Origin: an uncultured Candidatus Midichloriaceae bacterium
GTDB lineage: Bacteria > Pseudomonadota > Alphaproteobacteria > Rickettsiales > Midichloriaceae
Direction of reading: 5' to 3'
DNA: 5,669 bases
Assembly (NCBI GenBank): GCA_905479795.1
Contig: CAJQNX010000019.1
Location: forward strand, 1-5,669
Shown: positions 1 through 5,397 of the stretch, piece after piece
How the letters are laid out: every line of letters begins with the position of its first letter
How positions within the stretch are numbered: the stretch's first letter is position 1
Notes under the pieces: generated by a model
Seen by the model: only the letters and a program-made list of their open reading frames with translations
What the model was told of the DNA's origin: nothing
Databases searched by the model: none
Position numbers and translations under genes: made by a program

Positions 1-60
1 AATATTAGCTCCGATTTTCTTTTAAAAAAATATAATAGATCAAGAGGTATGAAATTATGA
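1..60 (+). CDS. 3' end of probable phage/GTA head-tail connector protein (partial)
   Basis: An open frame runs in from the window edge and stops at TGA 58-60, giving 19 visible residues that end in FLLKKYNRSRGMKL. The stop overlaps the ATG of the next gene by 4 bp (ATGA), the same coupling seen at the next two junctions, so this is very likely the real upstream gene of the operon. Head-tail connector proteins of the phiE125 gp8/GTA g6 kind sit just before the head-closure gene and often end in a short hydrophobic-Tyr-Arg-x-x-Arg-x-Leu tail; the visible end fits that pattern. These proteins form the ring that attaches to the portal. With so few residues the assignment rests mainly on gene order and the tail motif. 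The coding status itself is more secure than the product name. Confidence 0.6.
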   Translation, partial: NISSDFLLKKYNRSRGMKL

Positions 61-386
61 CGGTTCATTACAGCGAAATGAAACAAAGAATCACGCTATA
101 TACTCAAGAAAAAATTCAGGATGAATATGGGGGTTATAAAATAAATTGGAATGAGCTTATTAGTGTATGGTCTAAAAAGAGCTTTATAAAAGATTGTTAC
201 GCGCAAAAGAAATGTGGGATAAAAAAAGACTTATTTACTGTATTTACCATCAGAAATATTGATGATCTATGTCTGCCTCTAATGATAAAGTGTGAGGCAA
301 AAATTCACATTGTGAAAAAAATAGAATCACATAATAAAAACAAGGATTTTATTTCTATTTTTTGTCAATTAGAAGGAGGGAAATGA
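57..386 (+). CDS. Phage/GTA head-closure (head-tail adaptor, stopper) protein
   Basis: A 109-residue protein of the head-tail joining family (SPP1 gp16/HK97 gp10-like; equivalent to GTA g7). Such proteins form the ring below the connector that closes the filled capsid and receives the tail. The family pattern is visible near the N-terminus: QRITLYTQEKIQDEYGGY, followed by a tryptophan-rich strand (NWNELISVWSKK). In the family this is the 'R-hydrophobic-T-hydrophobic ... D-x-x-G-G ... W ... V-W' signature. Length is normal (about 100-115 residues). The start is ATG 57, preceded by AAGAGG at 42-47 with 9 nt spacing and overlapping the upstream stop by 4 bp. An internal ATG at 78 would also keep the family core but has no good ribosome site. 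The C-terminal half is poorly conserved and lysine-rich, as expected in an AT-rich genome. It could belong to a prophage rather than a GTA. Confidence 0.75.
   Translation: MTVHYSEMKQRITLYTQEKIQDEYGGYKINWNELISVWSKKSFIKDCYAQKKCGIKKDLFTVFTIRNIDDLCLPLMIKCEAKIHIVKKIESHNKNKDFISIFCQLEGGK
371..380 (+). promoter_or_regulatory. Strong ribosome binding site fixing the start of the DUF3168 gene
   Basis: AGAAGGAGGG lies 2 nt before ATG 383, with the GGAGG core about 4 nt away. It is the most Shine-Dalgarno-like stretch I see in the window. It favours ATG 383 over the in-frame TTG at 362, which would lie upstream of it. It sits inside the last codons of the preceding gene, as expected for translational coupling through the ATGA overlap. 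Confidence 0.75.
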
Positions 387-793
387 ATATTATTGGAGAA
401 TTAGAGAAACAATTGATTTTATTATTTAGAACAAATGAGATTTTTAAAAATCTAATTGATAATGTATATACCTATGTGCCAGAAAATCCTACTTATCCAT
501 TTATTAAAATTACTTGCATAAGGAAAAATTATTATTATGAATCAATAGAAAATCTAAATTGCATAGACATGGATATTAGTGTTGCAACAAATGATTTATC
601 AAATTCAAGCTGTATTAAAATTTCAAATAAAATAGAGGAGGTAGATTTAAATGATGAAGTTAATTTTAAAGATTTGGATCAATATTATTTTAAAAAAAAT
701 AAATCAAATATTTCGCAAAATTTAGAGGGATATTGGCAAGCTGATTTATCCATTTTATTTTTATATTTAGACATTTTTGAGGAGAAAAAATGA
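383..793 (+). CDS. DUF3168-type tail terminator / tail-completion protein
   Basis: A 136-residue protein that begins MNIIGELEKQLILLF. Proteins of the DUF3168 family (GTA g8, phage tail-component group) form the ring at the head-proximal end of the tail tube, stopping tube growth and docking to the head-closure protein. The visible match is the N-terminal helix, followed about 30 residues later by VYTYVPENPTYPFIKI. This corresponds to the family's 'V-Y-x-x-V-P-x-x-x-x-x-P-Y/F-hydrophobic-x-I' stretch. The usual length is 120-140 residues. I place the start at ATG 383, not TTG 362, because of the ribosome site at 371-380 and the 4-bp overlap with the upstream stop. Its own stop overlaps the next gene in the same way. 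The middle is unusually rich in Asn, Ile and Lys, which fits AT mutational bias. Product confidence comes from this motif together with gene order. Confidence 0.72.
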   Translation: MNIIGELEKQLILLFRTNEIFKNLIDNVYTYVPENPTYPFIKITCIRKNYYYESIENLNCIDMDISVATNDLSNSSCIKISNKIEEVDLNDEVNFKDLDQYYFKKNKSNISQNLEGYWQADLSILFLYLDIFEEKK

Positions 794-1191
794 AGTTATT
801 AAAGATAGGGAAAGATGTTAATTTTTATATTTTTAATCCTGATGCTAAAAAAGTTTCTGGTTTAAAATTAATAAAATTTAATATTCTAAATAATTACGAA
901 GATTGTTCGACGATTTGTGATGATGGGAAAGTTTTAAAGGATTTGAGTGATAAAAAGGTTTTGAAGATACATTTAAAGGGCGTTTATATCAACACTCCTG
1001 AATTCAAAAAACTTAGAGATTCAGCTATGTTAGGAGAGGAGTTAAAATGTAGAATAGGTATAGATTCTGATTATCACGTTTTTGGTCAATTTGTGATAAA
1101 TGATTTTGAGATTGAAACTATAAAATCTGATTTAATATTTTATACATTCACACTTCTTAATTCTGGAAAATTCAATTTAATAAAGGTTTAA
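790..1191 (+). CDS. Major tail tube protein, TP901-1/GTA g9 type
   Basis: A 133-residue protein of the size of GTA-type tail tube subunits (about 135 residues). These stack as hexameric rings to form the tail tube through which DNA passes. The layout fits the family: an N-terminal 'GKD...' strand (KIGKDVNFYI), then GLKLIKFNILNNYED where GTA tube proteins have 'G-L-R-x-x-x-I-x-F-N'. A KIHLKGVYINTPEFKKLR stretch corresponds to the conserved 'S-I-x-G-x-G-V-F-x-D ... L-R' strand and loop, and a 'G-x-F-x-hydrophobic' strand (GQFVINDFEIE) leads to the C-terminal beta strand TFTLLNSGKF. The start at ATG 790 overlaps the previous stop by 4 bp and has GAGGAG about 5 nt upstream. The expected next gene of a GTA cluster would be a tail assembly chaperone, which is not seen here. 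Confidence 0.75.
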   Translation: MKLLKIGKDVNFYIFNPDAKKVSGLKLIKFNILNNYEDCSTICDDGKVLKDLSDKKVLKIHLKGVYINTPEFKKLRDSAMLGEELKCRIGIDSDYHVFGQFVINDFEIETIKSDLIFYTFTLLNSGKFNLIKV

Positions 1192-1195
1192 GCTT

Positions 1196-1477
1196 ATGAG
1201 TAAAAAAATTAATAATGAAAAAAATATGTTCGATGGTGTAAATTTTGATCAAAGATTTTTAAGGGAACTGAAAAAGATAATTAATGATTGTGATAAAAAA
1301 TATGTAACAAAGAGGTTGTTTGATGATTCAATAAAGCATTATTATTGCCGTGTTGAACAGAAATTAGCAGAAGCTAAAACGGATATTTTTAAATGGTTTG
1401 TTAAAACAAATATTGCTCAAACCTCAATTTTAATTGCACTGATTTTTACATTATTGGACTTTTTCTTTAAAAAATAG
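1196..1477 (+). CDS. Small tail-anchored membrane protein, coiled-coil (DUF1640/CCDC90-like) or XhlA-like
   Basis: A 93-residue protein of uncertain function. Residues 1-40 are polar and charged. Residues about 41-66 (VTKRLFDDSIKHYYCRVEQK and the following acidic/lysine helix) look like a short amphipathic or coiled-coil helix. Residues about 71-91 form one clear membrane helix (AQTSILIALIFTLLDFFF) ended by two lysines. This 'coiled-coil, K-W, A-Q, membrane anchor at the very C-terminus' arrangement resembles bacterial DUF1640/CCDC90-type proteins. An alternative is an XhlA-like phage membrane factor acting with a holin, which would suit its place 4 nt after the tail tube gene. The gene probably shares the upstream transcript; its ribosome site is only AAAGG at 1182-1186, weaker than those of the phage genes. 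It occupies the slot where a GTA cluster normally has the tail assembly chaperone, but the membrane helix argues against that role. Confidence 0.65.
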   Translation: MSKKINNEKNMFDGVNFDQRFLRELKKIINDCDKKYVTKRLFDDSIKHYYCRVEQKLAEAKTDIFKWFVKTNIAQTSILIALIFTLLDFFFKK

Positions 1478-1480
1478 TAA

Positions 1481-1530
1481 AGTGCGTTAGCTTTGAAATT
1501 AAGCACAATCGCTTACAAAGCTAACGCATT
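1481..1530. terminator. Long two-part hairpin after the phage block, possible terminator or palindromic element
   Basis: TGCGTTAGCTTTG at 1483-1495 pairs perfectly with CAAAGCTAACGCA at 1516-1528, and a G-T wobble plus an A-T pair extend it to 1481/1530. Inside, TAAGC (1500-1504) pairs with GCTTA (1511-1515) around a 6-nt loop. The two stems are separated only by a 4-nt bulge, AAAT, on the left side. It lies 3 nt after the last gene of the block, a natural place for transcription to end. On the + strand no proper T-run follows, so it is not a textbook rho-independent terminator. On the - strand a T-rich stretch follows after a few bases. It could instead be a small dispersed palindrome or an mRNA 3'-end stabiliser. 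The structure is certain; the function is not. Confidence 0.6.
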
Positions 1531-1563
1531 ATAAATTAAATGTAATAAGGTTGATCGTTCTTT

Positions 1564-2802
1564 ATGTCACTTGAGGTAGTAACTTTTGGTTGTAGATTAA
1601 ATATTTATGAAAGTGAGCTTATTGAAAAGCATGCGAAAAAAGCTGGAATAAATAATGCGATCATATTTAATAGTTGTGCTGTTACAAAAGAAGCAGAGAG
1701 AAAGTTGAAGCAAGCAATAAGAAAGGCTAAAAATGACATGCCTGATAGAAAAATTTTGGTTACAGGGTGTGCTGCTCAGATTTCTGCGGAAAAATATGCA
1801 GAAATGTCTGAAGTAGACAATGTATTTGGAAATCATGAAAAGTTGATAGAAAGTACTTATGAAAAATTAGCAATTAATTCTGAGCCTATATTAGTCAACG
1901 ACATTATGTCTGTGGAAGATACTGCTCATCAGATGGTTGATGGAGTGGAAAATAAGTCAAAGGCATTTTTACAAATTCAAAATGGGTGTAACCATAGATG
2001 TACGTTTTGTATAATACCCTATGGTAGAGGGAATAGTAGAAGCGTCCCTGTTGGAGAAATTGTAAGATATGCGCAGAATCTTGTTGATAAAGGCTATAAA
2101 GAATTGGTATTAACGGGGGTTGATATAACCGATTATGGTTTAGATTTACCTGGCAAACCCACTCTAGGTAATATGATAGGTAGACTTTTAAAAATGGTTT
2201 CAGGAATTCAGAGATTAAGATTGTCATCTGTTGATGTTGCGGAAATAGATGATGAGCTTTTTGACATTATAACAAAGGAGCATAGATTTATGCCTCACTT
2301 GCATTTAAGCCTACAAGCAGGGGATGATATGATTTTAAAAAGGATGAAGAGAAGGCATAGAAGACAGCAAGTTATTGATTTTTGCCATAAAGTATGGAAA
2401 TTTAGACCTGAGTTGATATTAGGTGCCGATGTAATAGCTGGTTTTCCCACTGAAACAGATGAAATGTTCCAAAATACGTATGATTTGATTAATGAGCTAA
2501 ATATAATTCATTTGCATGTATTTCCTTATTCATCTAGAGAAAACACGCCCGCTGCTAGGATGCCTCAAGTTGATGGTAAAGTTATAAAGGATAGGGCAAA
2601 AATATTAAGAGATTTAAAAAATCAGTTAATGCAAAAACATTTAATAAACAAAATTGAGAAGGAAGAATTTGTTTTAGCGGAATCAGATAACCATGGTTAC
2701 ACAGAAGATTATTGTAAAGTTATTTCTACAAAAGCTTTAAAAAAAGGTGAAGTATATCACTTGAAAATTTCCTCTATTTCTAACGGGCAATTAGTAGCGT
2801 AA
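1564..2802 (+). CDS. mtaB: tRNA t6A37 methylthiotransferase MtaB
   Basis: A complete 412-residue radical-SAM enzyme that adds a methylthio group to N6-threonylcarbamoyladenosine at position 37 of ANN-decoding tRNAs, giving ms2t6A. It acts in the cytoplasm. The N-terminal UPF0004 domain carries its three cluster cysteines: C10 in FGCRLN, C38 in NSCAVTKEAERK and C69 in VTGCAAQ. The second is the MtaB-type 'N-x-C-A-V-T' form. The radical-SAM cluster is C142-x3-C146-x2-C149 in GCNHRCTFCIIPYGRG. Later family motifs are HLHLSLQAGDD (245-255), DVIAGFPTET (289-298) and HVFPYSSRENTPA (318-330). Residues about 361-412 fit the tRNA-binding TRAM domain. Length is typical and I see no frameshift or missing residue. 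ATG 1564 puts the first cysteine motif at the usual distance; the ribosome site is weak (TAAGG, about 13 nt upstream). It is separated from the phage block by the hairpin and has no obvious functional link to its neighbours. Confidence 0.95.
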   Translation: MSLEVVTFGCRLNIYESELIEKHAKKAGINNAIIFNSCAVTKEAERKLKQAIRKAKNDMPDRKILVTGCAAQISAEKYAEMSEVDNVFGNHEKLIESTYEKLAINSEPILVNDIMSVEDTAHQMVDGVENKSKAFLQIQNGCNHRCTFCIIPYGRGNSRSVPVGEIVRYAQNLVDKGYKELVLTGVDITDYGLDLPGKPTLGNMIGRLLKMVSGIQRLRLSSVDVAEIDDELFDIITKEHRFMPHLHLSLQAGDDMILKRMKRRHRRQQVIDFCHKVWKFRPELILGADVIAGFPTETDEMFQNTYDLINELNIIHLHVFPYSSRENTPAARMPQVDGKVIKDRAKILRDLKNQLMQKHLINKIEKEEFVLAESDNHGYTEDYCKVISTKALKKGEVYHLKISSISNGQLVA

Positions 2803-2905
2803 ATACTATTTTCAATGTGAATTTATTACGAGCTATAATTTTGATGCAGTGGTCAAGATTATCAAGTTACTCAATTACTTTCAAGAGTGTTATGCGTATT
2901 TAAAG

Positions 2906-2934
2906 TTGCATCATTCCTAAATAAGCGATACCAT
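2906..2934 (+). promoter_or_regulatory. Putative sigma-70-like promoter of the 760-residue gene
   Basis: TTGCAT (2906-2911) and TACCAT (2929-2934) are separated by 17 nt and end 30 nt before ATG 2965. Taken alone the match is modest (3/6 and 4/6 to consensus). Support comes from the downstream paralog, which has the same arrangement (TTGTAT, 17 nt, TACTAT). Hand alignment gives 18 of 29 identical positions, including a shared TAAG just before the -10. No transcript data are available. Confidence 0.4.
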
Positions 2935-2952
2935 CTGTATAGGATTGTTATT

Positions 2953-2959
2953 AAGAGAG
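2953..2959 (+). promoter_or_regulatory. Ribosome binding site that places the start at ATG 2965
   Basis: AAGAGAG lies 5 nt before ATG 2965. The longest open frame could begin at GTG 2887, but that would put the promoter-like element inside the coding region. It would also add 26 residues with no counterpart in the paralog, whose protein begins Met-Pro at the aligned position. Confidence 0.6.
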
Positions 2960-2964
2960 TGAAT

Positions 2965-5247
2965 ATGCCAGGTATAACATATGAAGAATTTGAACAACAT
3001 TATCTAAGAATAATAGCCCAAATTGCACTGAAAGCTGTGCAGAAGGGAGATATAGATATAATTGAAGAATTTGATCCCATTACATTGGATTTTAGAGCTA
3101 AAAAAGAAGATGACTATCAAGAAGAGATTGAGGAATTAAGATTATTAAAAGAGCAAGCTGAAAAGGCAGAATTCAAAGATGAATTGGGAGATTTTAATTT
3201 TAGTTTGAACAATAGATTATTGGATCATGATGTTGATGATGCAGTATTTAGATTTTTTGCACAAGATATTTTTGATGTAGATAAAGTTGCGCCGTATGAG
3301 GGAGAAGAGCAAACTAGATTGGATGAATTGGATGATATTCCTGAAAGTGTAAGAGATGAAATAAAAGCAATGGCGTACGTCGCTGTATTTGAGGAGCTCA
3401 GAAAAAATGCTGATAATGAAAAAGGTTTTTTACATTTTGCTGGCATTCTAGAAAAAATGAGCGATGGGATAAAATCATCAAAAATTGATAATCCTAAAAT
3501 AAATGCAGAGGTAACTAGGGCAAGTGGTATATTAAAGAATATTGAAAATGCGAATAGTAATTTAACAAGAGAACGAGCTCAATCTTTGATGCGTGGAAAT
3601 TCCAAGTCAATAATATTTGAAAGAGCAGAAAGAGCATACGATTTGCAACAAGAATTAAAAACAGAGTTAGCAAAATATTTAGCAGAGAATAGCGTTAATT
3701 TATTTGATCATAAGGGTGATTTAAAAGAAGATATTAACTTACCTAATTTTATTAAAAGAGTTGATACTGAGGGAATAGGCGTAAAAGGATTTTTGCCAAA
3801 GCAATTTGAAAATATAAAAGGGCAGCAAGGTCTAGTTAGTACAAAAGATTTTTTAACTGCATTGGGAGTTGATAAAAACAATGTTGATGATTTTAGGAAG
3901 CAAGTCAAAAGTGAAAAGGATATATTCTCCAGAAAAATAAAAGACAGGAATGAATCATTACGAAGAAATAAATTGCAGTCAGCTAATGCTAAAGAGCAAT
4001 TAGGAATAAGGATTTTAAAGATATCAGGAGTAAGTGAGGGGCAAATAAATCGTATTATGCAAAATCCTGATGCAAGAAAAGCTATAACTAAAAGGGCTGA
4101 AAATGCCTTTGAAAATTTAAGAATTGATTTAGAGGAAATGAATATTATAGGAATTGATGAAGCACTTAAAGATGTTGATAGTAAAGTACTGCAAGGAGAA
4201 ATAGAGAAGCAATCAAAAGAGTTTATAGCACAAGTTGGAAGAATTTCATCACGATCATTGGATTCCAAAGATATGCGAGGAAATGAGCATCTTCATGATG
4301 AATATCAAGCCAAAGCTAATAAAATGGATAGTGCGGAATTTGATAAAAATGCAGAAAAAGCATTAGAGTATGAAAAAACAAAAGATGAAAGGGGTAGGGA
4401 TACGATTGCCAGAAAGTCACTGCAATTACTGGGTGCTTTAAGACCAAAAGATGAGAAATTTTGGACGCCGGGAAAAACAGCTATTGCTGGATTGGTAGCA
4501 TTAGCAGTATTGGCTCCACCACTTGGGGCAATAGTTTGTGTTGCACTGATGTGTAAGGCTGCAAAAAATCAGTTTTATGACGAAAGTAAATTGCAAAATT
4601 GGGTAAATGATAAACTTTTTGAAAAACCTCCAGAAAAATTTGATTCACAGGAATTAGAACAAGTAACTGTAAAAGGATTATCTCAAGATGTAAAAGCACA
4701 ATATTCTGAAGTAAACAAAGAGCCGCAGCAAGGGGCTGCTCAAGAATTGGTTCAGGAACAACAACGAGGAGGGGAATTAGGTAGAGGTGAAGAAGTAAGG
4801 TCGACACAAAAAGAATCTCAAGAGAAAGAGAGTGATGGTCAAGGTTTAGTAACAGATTTTTTGGAAAATCCTAGTAGAGTAGGTTTCATAATGATGGCTG
4901 CTGAGGGCGCATATGAGGCAGCTTCAGCAATTAAAGGAATGTTTTTTAAGAAAGGGTCTGAAACACCTGATCGTCAAGAGCCACAGCAAGGTGCTACTCA
5001 AGGATTGGTCCAGGAGCAACAATGGGGTGGGGAATTAGGTAGAGAGGCAAGTAGGGCTGCAGCGCCTGATGATCGTGGGCAAAGTATGCAAGAAGTGCGT
5101 GATCAGGCAAGAGAGCTAGGTGGTAGTATGCGTGATCAAGGAATAAGTTCACCGGATAGGTCTTTAGGTTCAGTAGGTGAAGCCTATGTTGGGGCTGAAG
5201 CTGCTAGAAGAACTCACACTGCCTCTTCTAGCAGTAGATCTAGATAA
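2965..5247 (+). CDS. Large acidic membrane-segment protein, tandem paralog family, possible effector
   Basis: I do not recognise a named family for this 760-residue protein. Residues 1-130 are acidic, and 1-43 align with the next gene's product (MP...F...Y...I.QIA.KAV..G). Residues 130-490 look helical, charged and nearly free of cysteine. Residues about 505-530 form one strong hydrophobic segment (AIAGLVALAVLAPPLGAIVC) followed by lysines; a weaker hydrophobic stretch lies at 639-660. The last 175 residues are rich in Gln, Gly, Arg and Ser, with a 22-residue unit starting EPQQGA at 586-607 and again at 672-693 (19 of 22 identical). The end, RRTHTASSSSRSR, is basic and serine-rich. There is no N-terminal signal peptide. 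A late membrane segment, disordered repeats and a basic C-terminus suit a type IV-secreted effector, but no secretion gene is in view, so this is inference. ATG 2965 is chosen over GTG 2887 from the ribosome site and the paralog alignment. The gene ends with tandem TAA stops. Confidence 0.85.
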   Translation: MPGITYEEFEQHYLRIIAQIALKAVQKGDIDIIEEFDPITLDFRAKKEDDYQEEIEELRLLKEQAEKAEFKDELGDFNFSLNNRLLDHDVDDAVFRFFAQDIFDVDKVAPYEGEEQTRLDELDDIPESVRDEIKAMAYVAVFEELRKNADNEKGFLHFAGILEKMSDGIKSSKIDNPKINAEVTRASGILKNIENANSNLTRERAQSLMRGNSKSIIFERAERAYDLQQELKTELAKYLAENSVNLFDHKGDLKEDINLPNFIKRVDTEGIGVKGFLPKQFENIKGQQGLVSTKDFLTALGVDKNNVDDFRKQVKSEKDIFSRKIKDRNESLRRNKLQSANAKEQLGIRILKISGVSEGQINRIMQNPDARKAITKRAENAFENLRIDLEEMNIIGIDEALKDVDSKVLQGEIEKQSKEFIAQVGRISSRSLDSKDMRGNEHLHDEYQAKANKMDSAEFDKNAEKALEYEKTKDERGRDTIARKSLQLLGALRPKDEKFWTPGKTAIAGLVALAVLAPPLGAIVCVALMCKAAKNQFYDESKLQNWVNDKLFEKPPEKFDSQELEQVTVKGLSQDVKAQYSEVNKEPQQGAAQELVQEQQRGGELGRGEEVRSTQKESQEKESDGQGLVTDFLENPSRVGFIMMAAEGAYEAASAIKGMFFKKGSETPDRQEPQQGATQGLVQEQQWGGELGREASRAAAPDDRGQSMQEVRDQARELGGSMRDQGISSPDRSLGSVGEAYVGAEAARRTHTASSSSRSR
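4720..4785 (+). repeat. Internal 66-bp direct repeat, copy 1 (22-codon unit)
   Basis: Encodes residues 586-607 of the large protein, from EPQQGAAQ to GGELGR. By hand count it is identical to copy 2 (4978-5043) at 57 of 66 bases and 19 of 22 residues. Five of the nine base differences are synonymous, so the unit has diverged while its protein sequence was largely kept. Confidence 0.9.
4978..5043 (+). repeat. Internal 66-bp direct repeat, copy 2 (22-codon unit)
   Basis: Encodes residues 672-693, from EPQQGATQ to GGELGR, with changes Ala to Thr, Glu to Gly and Arg to Trp relative to copy 1. The two copies are 258 bp apart start to start, an exact number of codons. The segment between them has no matching partner, so this is either an old partial duplication or a unit retained from a longer repeat array. 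Confidence 0.9.
5201..5234. other. Perfect 11-bp hairpin at the 3' end of the large gene
   Basis: CTGCTAGAAGA (5201-5211) pairs perfectly with TCTTCTAGCAG (5224-5234) around a 12-nt loop, all inside the last codons of the 760-residue gene. A palindromic TAGATCTA (5235-5242) follows directly. No T-run follows, so it is not a standard intrinsic terminator. It may mark or protect the 3' end of the transcript, or simply reflect the Ala-Arg-Arg and Ser-Ser-Ser codons. Confidence 0.5.
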
Positions 5248-5333
5248 TAAGTTACTGAGCTTTAATTAGTATATATGAGGTAGGTGAGGGTATGTTAAGT
5301 ATATAAAAAAGATAGTTAAATCAAATTTTATTC

Positions 5334-5362
5334 TTGTATCTAGGATATTTAAGTCATACTAT
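5334..5362 (+). promoter_or_regulatory. Putative promoter of the second paralog
   Basis: TTGTAT (5334-5339), a 17-nt spacer and TACTAT (5357-5362) end 35 nt before ATG 5398. Its similarity in sequence and placement to the element at 2906-2934 is the main support; the spacer also shares the TAAG just before the -10. The rest of the 150-bp gap (5248-5333) is AT-rich with no gene or clear terminator that I can see. Confidence 0.45.
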
Positions 5363-5397
5363 ATTTTTGGGTTTGAACAAAATAAAGGTGCAGTGGG

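Noticed and set aside
31..36. Perfect TATAAT, a possible -10 box before the head-closure gene
   Set aside because: It lies within the last codons of the upstream gene, has no -35-like sequence at 16-18 nt, and such hexamers arise by chance in this A/T-rich sequence; the gene is better explained by read-through from upstream.
362..382. Upstream TTG start adding seven residues to the DUF3168 protein
   Set aside because: The strong ribosome site AGAAGGAGGG (371-380) lies after this TTG and directly before ATG 383, which also gives the ATGA overlap seen at neighbouring junctions.
1597..1836. Open frame on the - strand inside mtaB (also 1904-2227)
   Set aside because: They oppose a clear, complete mtaB gene, have no recognisable domain, and arise from the AT-rich codon usage of the real gene.
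2803..2905. Terminator or small gene after mtaB
   Set aside because: Only very short inverted repeats (such as TTGA/TCAA) and no T-run after a stem were seen, and no open frame with a ribosome site is present.
3708..4268. 186-codon open frame on the - strand inside the large gene (also 3225-3446 and 4481-4807)
   Set aside because: They are Ser/Leu/Phe-rich antisense images of a Lys/Glu/Asp-rich protein, with no family resemblance; the + strand frame has a paralog and a ribosome site.
4465..4485. Possible P-loop (PGKTA) suggesting an ATPase
   Set aside because: The Walker A pattern G-x4-G-K-S/T is not met because the first glycine is missing, no Walker B was seen, and the segment leads directly into a membrane helix.
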